A stretch of DNA of 64,000 nucleotides from Winkia neuii. Its GTDB lineage: Bacteria > Actinomycetota > Actinomycetes > Actinomycetales > Actinomycetaceae. Under the pieces are notes generated by a model that was given only the letters and a program-made list of their open reading frames with translations, made no database searches and was not told where the DNA came from. The translations under genes were made by a program, and so were the position numbers. Where the stretch lies: NCBI RefSeq assembly GCF_029011175.1, contig NZ_CP118946.1, positions 1,612,001 to 1,676,000 of the forward strand, given 5' to 3'. Shown here in pieces: positions 19,767 through 27,755 of the stretch; position 1 is the first letter of the stretch, and the number at the start of each line of letters is the position of its first letter.

Positions 19767-20212
19767 ATGCTCAACCTAACTCCAGGACGGCGACGAATCG
19801 TTTATTCGCTCAGTTACGAGGTCATAGCCGTCTTCGCAACTGCCGCCTTCCTTTTAGTTTTAACTTCGGCGCCTCCGGCTCCTTACTGATGGGCGTCATT
19901 TCTTCGACCGTAGCAGTCATCTGGAATTTCCTGTGGAATCTGCTTTTAGAAACGTGGGAAGAGCGTACAGATGCCGGCCCGCGCACCCCCCTGCGCCGCG
20001 CGGTCCAGGCCATAGGTTTCGAGGGCGGACTGGCACTGTGGCTTACCCCCATCGAGGCCTGGATACTGAACGTTTCCCTGCTAACGGCTCTGGCCTTAGA
20101 GGCCGGACAACTAGTCTTCTTCCTGTTCTACACCTACGCCTTCTCTTGGGTATTCGACCACTACGTGTGTGCCCCGCCGGTGGAACAGAAAGCCTCCGCA
20201 AGTATTCACTGA
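19767..20212 (+). pseudogene. PACE family efflux transporter, broken by a -1 frameshift
   Basis: Four-helix PACE (BTP-domain) transporter, a family that exports biocides such as chlorhexidine or short diamines. The N-terminal repeat reads from the ATG at 19767 (PGRRRIVYSLSYEVIAVFATA, with the conserved Glu of the YEVIA segment) and stops at 19889. The rest (SLLMGVISSTVAVIWNFLWN, IGFEGGL, FFLFYTYAFSWVFDHY) reads in the -1 frame to 20212. One extra G near 19870 restores TSAASGSLLMG. GGAAGG precedes the ATG. Could be a real pseudogene or a sequence error. Confidence 0.8.
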
Positions 20213-20324
20213 ACCCCTTAGCGCCACCGGCAGGCGGAAAAAGAGCGGCGCCCTCGGCAGCGCGGCGGCGTACAAATCTGCTCCCACTCAAAGGGGCCGG
20301 AACCAGGGCAGGTAGGCTTGAACC

Positions 20325-20969
20325 ATGCCAATTGTCCTGTCTACCTGTGTTGCCCGCCCTCATGACAATCCCGCAAGGAAGGGTTCCCGCACCGGAATCG
20401 AGAAGCTACCGCGCCAGAGCATAGACGTGTTTGCGCCCGGCCCAAATTACGGGGATGGTTCCGGAGTTACCGGCGATTTTATTGGCGATGACAAGCATCA
20501 TGGCGGCGCCGATAAAGCTGTCTACGCCTACGCGCGCGAAGAGTTGGACTTTTGGGGAAGGCGCCTCGGCCGGACGCTGCCCGACGGATACTTCGGGGAA
20601 AACCTGACCACCGAAGGCATCTGCTGGGCCCGCGCGATAATCAACCAAAAACTGCGGGTGGGATCCGCCCTTTTGCAGGTGTCGGTGCCGCGCACGCCCT
20701 GCCGCACTTTCGCGGTATGGCTCAACGAGCGCGGCTGGGTGAAAACCTTTACCGAACGCGGCGACTGTGGCTGCTACTTCCGTGTCCTAACGGCGGGCAC
20801 AATCTGCCCCGGAGATCAGATCCATTTCGAGCCCTCCCCTACCCATGGCATTACAATGGGGCAAGCATTCGCAGCAAAAATGGGCAACAAAGAGGCCGCA
20901 GCGAAAGTGGTTGCCGCCGCCTGCCTGCCAGCACACCACCACAATAAGCTGGTAAAACTGCTGGGCTAG
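20325..20969 (+). CDS. MOSC domain protein, YiiM-like
   Basis: 214-aa protein with the MOSC beta-strand domain found in molybdenum cofactor sulfurases and YiiM. The conserved DKHHGGADKAVYAYA lies at about 56-70 and the sulfur-carrying Cys126 sits in VPRTPCRTF. YiiM-type proteins reduce N-hydroxylated compounds. It was the convergent neighbour of ychF before the mobile element inserted 77 bases downstream. Confidence 0.85.
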   Translation: MPIVLSTCVARPHDNPARKGSRTGIEKLPRQSIDVFAPGPNYGDGSGVTGDFIGDDKHHGGADKAVYAYAREELDFWGRRLGRTLPDGYFGENLTTEGICWARAIINQKLRVGSALLQVSVPRTPCRTFAVWLNERGWVKTFTERGDCGCYFRVLTAGTICPGDQIHFEPSPTHGITMGQAFAAKMGNKEAAAKVVAAACLPAHHHNKLVKLLG

Positions 20970-20978
20970 ATAAACTTA

Positions 20979-21008
20979 GGGCGCGAGCAGGAAAAACTGC
21001 CCGCGCCC
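20979..21008. terminator. Bidirectional hairpin, original MOSC/ychF terminator
   Basis: Stem GGGCGCG-A-GCAG / CTGC-C-CGCGCCC around a GAAAAA loop, followed by AAAAAATC on the plus strand. Before integration it lay between the convergent MOSC gene and the ychF 3' end (TAA complement at 21023-21025). Confidence 0.75.
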
Positions 21009-21022
21009 ACCGGTAAAAAATC

Positions 21023-21046
21023 TTAGACGTTGAACTTGAAGTCTAC
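21023..21046 (-). pseudogene. ychF: Displaced original 3' end of ychF (attL side)
   Basis: Read on the minus strand, 21046-21023 gives codons V-D-F-K-F-N-V-stop, the expected C-terminus of YchF (compare VEFRFNVT-stop of the hybrid gene at 43288). It is separated from the rest of ychF by 22.3 kb. It shows that the element integrated inside the last codons of ychF and left the native end stranded. Confidence 0.85.
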
Positions 21047-21068
21047 GGAGTGTCGTCGATAAATAACC
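21047..21068. other. attL, element arm
   Basis: Element-side arm of the left attachment site, beginning GGAGTGTCGTCG and ending TAACC. It is the inverted counterpart of the arm at 43291-43312 (GGTTACATTG...AACTCC). The shared parts are GGAGT, TCGT, one A and TAACC at matching spacing. Confidence 0.8.
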
Positions 21069-21276
21069 ATTTGATGCGCGCGTGCGGAATTAACAACGAA
21101 ATACCGCTAAAACAGACAACATATGGGGTGCACAGAAACACATATAAGTTCTGCGGAAAACCTATAGGGTGCGTCGCTAAAAACCGCTGTGCGCGAAAAA
21201 CATAAAGGGTTTACGGACCCGGTCCCAGACCCCTCAATACTCTGAGCCGGAAGAATGGAAAGTGGAAGGTTGATGT

Positions 21277-21747
21277 ATCCCCACTATCTATTTTTTCCGT
21301 TTTTCGGAGTACATCGGGAGCTACAACTGCGGACCAGCTCTGTGTGAACTAGATGAGAAGGCGCAGCAGCGAATCATCGACGCTGGACAGTTGGTGCTGC
21401 GGGCACGCGAGCGGCACCCCCAGCGGTCACTCGCGGAGCACTACAACCCGTTATCGATGGACCCAATTCTGCTCAAGGCCCACAACAACTTGGACCGGGA
21501 AGTCGATAAGGCTTTCGATGTGGCACGCAAACTCACCAACGAGCGCCAGCGCCAGGAGTTACTGTTCGCCAGCTACGGGGAGTTGGCGAGGGGCTATGTC
21601 TCCTCGCTTTCATCAAAATCGAAACCACCAGCAGGGTCGTTCCCCGTGCGGGTGATTTTGATCGGTCCCGCTGCTGGGTGTAGAACCCTGTCGCTGGCAA
21701 CGCCGGGAACTATGACTGTGCCCGACGAGAACACGTCACTGCCATAA
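21277..21747 (+). pseudogene. C-terminal fragment of an N6-adenine DNA methyltransferase
   Basis: The frame open from 21274 contains DEKAQQRIIDAGQ, LAEHYNPLSM, KAHNNLDREVDKAF and RQELLFASYGEL. This is the usual C-terminal tail of large class I AdoMet-dependent DNA methyltransferases of the Eco57I/MmeI-like kind. The catalytic domain is absent and no ribosome site is seen. Homology ends near 21600 and the rest is unrelated. It is a relic of a restriction-modification gene lost when cargo was exchanged. Confidence 0.65.
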
Positions 21748-21817
21748 CGCGGCTCACGGTAGACGAACATGGGTCGTTCACTACTACTGGTGGATTTCGG
21801 TTTTGGTGGTGGGGGGA

Positions 21818-22672
21818 TTACCGCCGCCGGCCTCGATTTTTCCGTTGAGGAGGGCGTTGACTACTTCCCGATTGTGAAATGGGCCGATGGCGCGGTGAAG
21901 AGGAACCAGTCACCTGGAAGAGATCGATCCAGTCGCTGGTGTGCAATCTGGGAGGTAGGGTTGCGGGGTCGATTCCTCGCGAGCGCAACCATGATTGTGT
22001 CTCTGAACGTGATGAAAACAACCCTGCCCTTCGGAGAATTTCCCCTATCCCGCGTCCCCGGGCGGTGAAAACGGTGTGCACCATCGCCTGAAAGGCTTTG
22101 CGTTGCTCTATCGGGATCTTCGGGTCACCCACCCGGCGGATCACTAAGATCCCCCCGTCAACGTTTGGCTGTGGCCGGAAAGCAGACCTTGGTACTCGGG
22201 AACCAAGGTGAAACGTGAACCATGGGGACCACTGAGCTGTCATCATCGTGCTTGCACCTACCCCGGCCCGGCGGCGAGCGACTTCCCACTGCATGAGGAG
22301 TACAGCGGCAGTCCATGCCGGCGCATGCAACAACTTTCGAAGAATGGCAGTGGTGAGGTGAAAGGGAATGTTTCCCACAATGACGCAGGGAGTGGCGGGT
22401 AACGGGAAGTTGAGGAAATCATCATGGACCACTTCGACCGACGCCGAGGCGGTCTTTTTTGTGAGTTTGGCAGCTAGTTTTGCGTCTACCTCAACTGCCG
22501 TTATTGCCCTCCCCAAGTGGGATATCGGGTGAGTGAGGGCACCGCTTCCTGGCCCGATCTCAATGATGGGGCCGGAGGTTTGTTTTACAAGATCGACGAT
22601 GGAGTTGATGATCTTGTGGTCTGTGAGAAAATTTTGGCCATGTTCGTGACGGCCGTATCCGTATGTAGACAT
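21818..22672 (-). CDS. erm(X): 23S rRNA adenine N6-methyltransferase Erm(X)
   Basis: Methylates A2058 of 23S rRNA and gives resistance to macrolides, lincosamides and streptogramin B. The 284-aa product from MSTYGYGRHEHGQNFL matches Erm(X), known from corynebacteria, cutibacteria and related actinobacteria, almost residue for residue as remembered. The AdoMet motif EIGPGSGALT is at about 38-47, the catalytic NIPF at 101-104, and the Arg-rich C-tail is intact. The start is the ATG at 22672, not the upstream in-frame Met, because the attenuator hairpin and ribosome site end there. It is not flanked by the IS1249 copies of Tn5432. Confidence 0.96.
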   Translation of the reverse strand: MSTYGYGRHEHGQNFLTDHKIINSIVDLVKQTSGPIIEIGPGSGALTHPISHLGRAITAVEVDAKLAAKLTKKTASASVEVVHDDFLNFPLPATPCVIVGNIPFHLTTAILRKLLHAPAWTAAVLLMQWEVARRRAGVGASTMMTAQWSPWFTFHLGSRVPRSAFRPQPNVDGGILVIRRVGDPKIPIEQRKAFQAMVHTVFTARGRGIGEILRRAGLFSSRSETQSWLRSRGIDPATLPPRLHTSDWIDLFQVTGSSSPRHRPISQSGSSQRPPQRKNRGRRR

Positions 22673-22773
22673 CAGGTGTGCTCCGTGGAGTTGAAACGGA
22701 GCCGGGCATGGCAAATGGCCGCCCGGCTAAAGGACCGGAGCGGTTTCTAACCTGCGGGAGGGAGAAAACCGCC
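22673..22773 (-). promoter_or_regulatory. erm(X) translational attenuator
   Basis: Between the leader peptide stop and the erm(X) ATG the transcript can form CCGGGC/GCCCGG and GCTCCG/CGGAGC stems; the latter hides the GGAGC ribosome site. An upstream alternative is GGTTTTCT/AGAAACC. This fits drug-induced ribosome stalling on the leader freeing the ribosome site. Confidence 0.8.
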
Positions 22774-22821
22774 TTAGCGGCTGGTGAGCGGCCGCATGAA
22801 AACGGAACCTGAAATCAACAT
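22774..22821 (-). CDS. erm(X) leader peptide
   Basis: 15-codon open frame MLISGSVFMRPLTSR ending in TAA, 101 bases before erm(X). Size, position and the following hairpins fit a macrolide-sensing leader in which ribosome stalling controls erm expression. A plausible promoter precedes it on the minus strand: TTGGAC, an 18-base spacer, TACGAT, ending about 8 bases before the ATG. Confidence 0.8.
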   Translation of the reverse strand: MLISGSVFMRPLTSR

Positions 22822-24143
22822 GGGCCTATCGTATCCAATTAATTTCGCAGGGTCCAATACGGTGAGAAAGAAGACAACCGCACCGCAACAGTGCAAGACC
22901 TCTCTGGATTGGAATTTAATTGAACATGGGTTTGGGGTACGACGCGCCCTACTCGGAGTGGCACGGACACTACGGCTGCGCGCCCACACACAACAGTAAA
23001 GAGCTCGGCAATGCACAGACACGTAACGAGAGCGCCACCAATGTATGTACGTTTAAGTTACAGCATCGACACTGACGCTCCACATGGAGGGACGGCCGCA
23101 GCCCTGCAGCAAGCACACGGCAGGGTGTCTGCTTCGGGCGACGTGAAATTACGCAGAAAAATACGAAACACATCACCGCAGGTCACGGTAGGTATTTGCG
23201 GGTCATTTCGTAATCTCGTAAACGAAAAGAACAAAACTACGAAACACAAAAACATACGTTGAGCAGCGTAAATGGTTTTCGTTTCGTAATTTTTCCACTT
23301 TTTGAAGAAAATCTAAATAAGAAGAGACACCTTGATTGCGATTGTGTCCCGTGTCACATAGCTGCAACCCCTGCAGCGCGCCCTCAACGAGGACGCTCTG
23401 TGCCGTAGACATGTGCCTGCAATGCGTGTCTGTGTCTCTCTCTTAAAGGTTTGGGTCGAAATACCGCAAAATTACGAAACACCGCCGAAATGTGACGTGT
23501 CTATGCAGGTCACAGCGTTATCGCGTGTTTCGTAGTTTTGTTCTTTTCGTTTGCGGAAATCACGAAACCGCAGGTAGAGCGTTTCGTAATTTTTTCGTAT
23601 TTTGATCGGCAAATTACGAAACGAGGTCAAAACTACGAAACGAGCACACTATAGACGTGTCACAGGTCACAAAAAGGCGCGCCCCTTGCGTGTCACCATG
23701 CCGCCACACAACAGCTGCCCCACCACAACACCCCAGCCGTGCCACGTGGCGTGTAGAAACGTGCTCGGTTCGATTCGTAAAGATTAGGTCGCAGGCTATT
23801 GTGCGCGACGCATAAGTTCCGTACGATGGCCCCCAGACCGTATGTGGCGTTTTAATTCGTTTTTGGTTTAGCCAGCCGCATACGGGGGATAACCCCGAGG
23901 ATAATTCATAAAGAGACAGCCTCTCGACCGTGATAGGCGCGGTTCCTCCGACGAGATAGACCGGTCGGCAACGGCATTGCCAACCACAAAAGCGGTCAGG
24001 TAGGGAGTAAGCGCTCCCGTAAAGCGATGGGACGGCAGACCACCGTTCTAGCGAGTTGAGCACGGCACTCCAAGCCGCCTGAATAGCAAGCCGGTAAAGC
24101 ACCCCGCTCCGGGACAGATCAATCTGCCCAGGAGCGTTTTTCT
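22822..24143. other. 1.3-kb gene-free stretch between erm(X) leader and HTH gene
   Basis: Contains the erm(X) promoter at its left edge and the iteron-like array at 23.16-23.64 kb. The rest, including 23.65-24.14 kb, shows no credible coding frame. The 162-aa minus-strand frame across 23614-24102 has no ribosome site or recognisable family. Confidence 0.5.
23161..23641. repeat. Iteron-like array and long inverted repeat, candidate plasmid origin
   Basis: Ten copies of a unit close to TTACGAAAC, in both orientations: near 23161, 23205, 23237, 23281, 23471, 23527, 23560, 23581, 23613 and 23632. A perfect 28-bp inverted repeat joins 23220-23247 and 23525-23552, and a perfect 12-bp one joins 23581-23592 and 23611-23622. 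The stretch is AT-rich and non-coding. This is how iteron origins or partition centromeres look; no rep or par gene is recognisable beside it. Confidence 0.55.
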
Positions 24144-24452
24144 ATGTCCGAAAAGGACACGACTACCGCCGTCGCGCCACGCTTTTACACGCTGCAGGAA
24201 CTCGCCGATCTCGGCGTCGGCTCCGAGTCCACGTTGCGAAAAGCTATTAAAGAGGGCCGTCTTTCATTCCACCGTTTCGGCACCGCCTATCGGATTCGCC
24301 AAGACGATCTCGACGCCTACCTCGCGGCCGCACGCCGCCCTGCCCCGCAGCTATTCGACGGCTTCGTCGATGCCGTCGTGAATGCAGCGCCCCAACTGAC
24401 AGATGAGCAGCGCCAGCAGCTCGTCACGGTGCTGGGCGGTGTGAAGCACTAA
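24144..24452 (+). CDS. Excisionase-type helix-turn-helix DNA-binding protein
   Basis: 102 aa. The MerR-like/excisionase winged helix spans YTLQELADLGVGSESTLRKAI to FHRFGTAYRIRQDDLDAYL (about 15-60). The remaining C-tail is acidic and helical. Proteins of this kind serve as excisionases, copy-control or transfer regulators on actinobacterial plasmids. Lying directly after the iteron-like array it may bind it, which is inference. AGGAG lies about 12 bases upstream of the ATG. Confidence 0.72.
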   Translation: MSEKDTTTAVAPRFYTLQELADLGVGSESTLRKAIKEGRLSFHRFGTAYRIRQDDLDAYLAAARRPAPQLFDGFVDAVVNAAPQLTDEQRQQLVTVLGGVKH

Positions 24453-24623
24453 TGCGGACAAACCCGCCTACGACGAGATCCCGCCGCTTAGCTCAGCTAG
24501 TCAGGCTGGGTCTTGAACTGAGTGCGAGGGCTGATGGGTGATGGCCGTGCTACTACACACGCGCGCTCCACCGTCGTGCCCCGAGTCCAAATAAACAGTT
24601 CATTCAACCAAGGAGAACAAACG

Positions 24624-24923
24624 ATGTCTTTCAGAGACGATTACGCAGCAGCGCTGCGCGATGAGCAGCAAGCAAAAGATACCGTGAACGAGGCGCGCCG
24701 TGCACACAAAGCGACAAAGGAGCGCCTTGCGCAGTTGCGCAAGTATGCCGAAGAGTTCGAGGTGAATCTCGACGGTGACAAGTCCGCCAGCACCGAAGGG
24801 GACGGTGACAAGTCCGCCAGCACCGAAGGGGACAGCGATACACCTGAGAACGGTGACGGCGACACGCCTGAGAGCACCGAGGGCAGTAAGCCGAAGCGGC
24901 ATCTAGAAGTTGTACCCGACTAA
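24624..24923 (+). CDS. Small acidic protein with internal tandem repeat, function unknown
   Basis: 99 aa from the ATG at 24624 preceded by AAGGAG. The N-terminal half is helical and heptad-rich (RDDYAAALRDEQQAKDTVNEA). The C-terminal half is disordered and acidic with GDKSASTEGD repeated twice, encoded by a perfect 30-bp tandem repeat at 24771-24800 and 24801-24830. A terminator follows at 25011. No family recognised; a mobilization accessory protein is possible given the relaxase downstream. Confidence 0.65.
   Translation: MSFRDDYAAALRDEQQAKDTVNEARRAHKATKERLAQLRKYAEEFEVNLDGDKSASTEGDGDKSASTEGDSDTPENGDGDTPESTEGSKPKRHLEVVPD
24771..24830 (+). repeat. 30-bp perfect tandem duplication inside the acidic protein gene
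   Basis: Two identical head-to-tail 30-bp units, in frame, encoding ten residues each. Copy number could vary between strains. Confidence 0.9.
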
Positions 24924-25010
24924 CCCTTTAGCCGTACACGCAATCACCTCATGTGTGTACGGCCACGCGGCGTGACGACGTACAGCCGTCACGTTTGATG
25001 TCGCCACACA

Positions 25011-25034
25011 CCCCGCTCGCAAGGGCGGGGTTTT
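25011..25034 (+). terminator. Terminator after the acidic protein gene
   Basis: CCCCGC / GCGGGG hairpin followed by TTTT. It separates the small gene from the folded region that begins about 60 bases later. Confidence 0.75.
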
Positions 25035-25084
25035 CGCGTGTGTGCGGGTGGCTGCGGCACCGCTACACGTGACACTGTCACGAT

Positions 25085-26435
25085 GCTTGCGCCGGTGTCG
25101 GCGACGGGGCATATAAGCGTCTGCCCCGTCGCCTGGATCATCCGCCACATGGCTGGCGGTATGTCGCGCTGCTGTGATGCGCGGTCCCGGCCGGCATAGT
25201 CTCGTGTGGACGTCAGCTATGCCGAAGACGGGGCCGTGGGCGCAGCAAAGACAGCAGCGTGGACAGAGCAGATTTCAGCAGCTGTGCTGCTGAAGTTGTG
25301 ACCGCGACGGCAAGTGATATGCGGCGCATGCCGCATAATGCCGCGTCGTGAGATACGCCAATATCCATCTCGGCAGGCTTGCCGTGATGGAGCGTTTCGT
25401 GATGACCCAAACACGACACATCGATGCTGGCATATCCGAATGTATATCAACAAGATATATCGGATTGCCGGCAGTGTCGTGATACAGAGCATGGGTCATC
25501 ACACAAGGTGCAGCGCCAGCTGCACTATTGGGCATCTTGACCGGAGCGCAAGCGGAGGGCAAGACAGCACCAGCCAGACCGAGCGAGCGAGGTCTGAGTC
25601 TGGGGCTGTAAGGGGCGGCGCGCCAGCGCCGGGCACCGGGTTATGCGAGCGCCAGCGAGTAGTAATACCCGGTGCAGTGCCTCGGCTATGCCGAGCGCCG
25701 GAGCGCAGCGGAGGCGTCGCACCCCCTTATGCCCTTTTCCCCCTTCTACCCCTATAACGACAAACATATAGGGGTTTTGACACAGAAGGGGGCTGCGACC
25801 TGCGTGTTTCGGGTTGTAATGCGGTCTTCGACCCTTACCCGAAACGGCCCGTTGATGCGCGAAGCGCACATGGTGCCTACGCAAAATCTGCAGGTCGCTA
25901 CGCTGTGCGCACCACATACGGCTACGTCCGTTGTATGTCGGTCTTAAAGTAAGGGCCGATGACGGGTGGAAACGCCGCTTGCGGCGTCTTCCCGCGTCAT
26001 CGAGACACCTGCAGCGAGCCTGCGAGCAAAAGGTGTCTAACCGAACGGCAAGACCGACATCGCCTACGTGGTGCGCACAGCCACACCCTGCACAGCGACA
26101 CCGTCGTCAGGCGGTTATTGCAGGGTGTTCCAAATCCCGCAGCGAGCTATCCGCCGCCAGGCGGTGTTGATGCTGCTGCGGGGGTCAACGACACGGGCTG
26201 AGTAACACACTCCATATCGGCCCGTGCCATAAGCACAGTATCGGTGCAGACGTATCACGCTCGCGGCGGTCATATGCGCGCAAGCGCATGTAACTTACGC
26301 CGCCAGCGACGTGTGTTTCGCAGCTGTAAGCTGCAGCAGATCCAGCGGCAGCTGTTGATGTAAATGTGTAGCGCCGCGACCCGATTGGTTCATCTTTGTT
26401 GCAGCGGCTGTACGGCCCTGTGGCGGCCGTAGACG
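25085..26435 (+). ncRNA. Candidate giant structured non-coding RNA
   Basis: About 1.35 kb without a credible protein frame, almost wholly made of consecutive and nested complementary segments. Examples are 12 bp at 25100-25111/25122-25133; a long rod 25399-25502 built of 11, 8, 8, 6 and 6 bp helices; a multibranch loop closed by 25609-25615/25723-25729 around four hairpins; 9 bp at 25795-25803/25890-25898; and 11 bp at 25905-25915/26068-26078 enclosing 9 bp at 25937-25945/26050-26058. Several loops are GCCA or GCAA, and one pair is G-U only on the plus strand, so plus is favoured. A hairpin 11 bases before the relaxase ATG ends it. It resembles ornate large RNAs such as GOLLD or ROOL in style; membership cannot be tested here. 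A DNA-level role (oriT, single-strand origin) is the alternative. Confidence 0.6.
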
Positions 26436-26441
26436 CCTCGG

Positions 26442-27755
26442 ATGGACGGAGTGCGCGTGCAGAAGAACAGTTTCGAGACGTCGCTGTTCGTCGTGTATCT
26501 GCCGAAGTCGATGTGCAAGGAGATCCCCGACTACTACACCAGTGAGGTGGACGGGCGCGAAGTGAAACGTCCGCGCTATGTCGCCCGCGACTACGAAGAA
26601 GCAAAGAAGTACCCCGAAGAGTCAATGCGTTGGCTCGCCGAGAACTTCATTCCCGGTGGCATCGACGCAGTCGCCGGAGGCGACATGAACTTCGATGAAT
26701 CAACACCACACATCCAGTTCCAGGCTGACACGTTCTCACCGAAGCCCGAAGATCCCGACAAGCTTCGCTGCCGCCCCGGCATCGCGTACAACACTGACAC
26801 CTCAGTGCGGTACACATCCGGCCCGAAGAAGGGCAAGCAGATCTCGGGTAATCAAAAGTTCATCGACGCGCAACGCGGACTCCGGGAGCACATGCACGCG
26901 CTCGGTTACCCGGTAGAGCTAGAAGTCTCCGAACGACACGACGAGTCACTGAACCTCGACCGCTACACCGAGCAACAAGACCGGGAGCGCGACCTTGCGA
27001 AACGTGAGGATGATGTGGAAGTCAAGAAGCGATCCGTGCAGCGCGACATGGACGCGACCGAGCGTGACCGTGAGCAAGCAGCAAAAGAACTGGAACAGGC
27101 CAAGGCGGACCGTGAAGCAGCGCAAGGTGTGCTGGAGAACGCTGAAGAACAGGCCCGCGCAGTGGCCGAACGCGTGCTCAAAGAAGCACGCGAGAAGGCC
27201 GAGCATGAAGCTGAGCAGACCATGGGCCTTGCCGAAGCGCAAGCAGACGAGCTGCTCGAACGAGCCGAAGAGACTGCGCGGGCCAAGGCGGGTGAGATTA
27301 CAGCCGCAGCTCGCAGCGAAGCAGAGACGATCACTCGCAAGACCGACGAGGCCCGTAAGCAGGCTGAGCGCGACGCCGAGACGATCCGCAGCGAAGCACG
27401 AGATGAGGCCACGAGCATCCGCGACGAGGCCACACGCGACGCTGCAGTAACGCGCAAGGATGCCCGCGAGGACGCTGATCAGATCCGCCGCAACGCGCAC
27501 GCGGATGCCGAAGATGAAGCCGCCATCATCATCGAAGACGCGGTGAAGTCAGGACAACAGTTGGAGCACTTGGATAAGAAGTTCCTGGTGCAAGAACTGC
27601 ATCGCAGCCCAGAGTTGCTTGAGCGTTACACGCTGTTCAGGCAGTCGCAGACCTCAGGCAAGAAGGGCGGGGCGCAGCAGCGTGCACGCGAGCGCATCGA
27701 GAAGCGCCGCCAGCAGCAACAGCAGCGTGATCGTGATGGCGGTATGGAGTTGTAG
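26442..27755 (+). CDS. MobV/Pre-like plasmid mobilization relaxase, N-terminus missing
   Basis: 437 aa. Residues ~85-95 read NFDESTPHIQ, a variant of the H-x-D-E-x-T-P-H-x-H metal-binding motif of MobV relaxases; the first His is replaced by Asn and the last by Gln. The following ~300 residues are a long Arg/Glu/Ala coiled coil, usual for this family. The N-terminal ~60 residues with the HNxR motif are absent: an in-frame TAG lies at 26430, only 12 bases before the ATG, and no ribosome site is visible. Relaxase activity is therefore doubtful. Confidence 0.7.
   Translation: MDGVRVQKNSFETSLFVVYLPKSMCKEIPDYYTSEVDGREVKRPRYVARDYEEAKKYPEESMRWLAENFIPGGIDAVAGGDMNFDESTPHIQFQADTFSPKPEDPDKLRCRPGIAYNTDTSVRYTSGPKKGKQISGNQKFIDAQRGLREHMHALGYPVELEVSERHDESLNLDRYTEQQDRERDLAKREDDVEVKKRSVQRDMDATERDREQAAKELEQAKADREAAQGVLENAEEQARAVAERVLKEAREKAEHEAEQTMGLAEAQADELLERAEETARAKAGEITAAARSEAETITRKTDEARKQAERDAETIRSEARDEATSIRDEATRDAAVTRKDAREDADQIRRNAHADAEDEAAIIIEDAVKSGQQLEHLDKKFLVQELHRSPELLERYTLFRQSQTSGKKGGAQQRARERIEKRRQQQQQRDRDGGMEL

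Noticed and set aside
20043-20363. 106-aa minus-strand frame between the PACE and MOSC genes
   Set aside because: It overlaps the conserved PACE C-terminus on the other strand and has no family match.
22784-23022. 82-aa minus-strand frame containing the erm(X) leader
   Set aside because: Only the last 15 codons from the ATG at 22821 have promoter and attenuator context; the upstream part lies before the predicted promoter.
24480-24530. tRNA-like sequence CTTAGCTCAGCTAGTCAGG
   Set aside because: Resembles a D arm only; no matching acceptor, anticodon or T arm.
25314-25757. 147-aa plus-strand open frame inside the folded region
   Set aside because: No ribosome site, no recognisable domain, and its composition follows the inverted repeats; it is a by-product of GC-rich paired sequence.
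25085-26435. Integron attC array
   Set aside because: Hairpins are nested and back to back with no gene cassettes between them, and no tyrosine integron integrase is present.
25085-27755. Group II intron with intron-encoded protein
   Set aside because: No domain V sequence, no GUGYG start, and the enclosed protein is relaxase-like rather than a reverse transcriptase/maturase.
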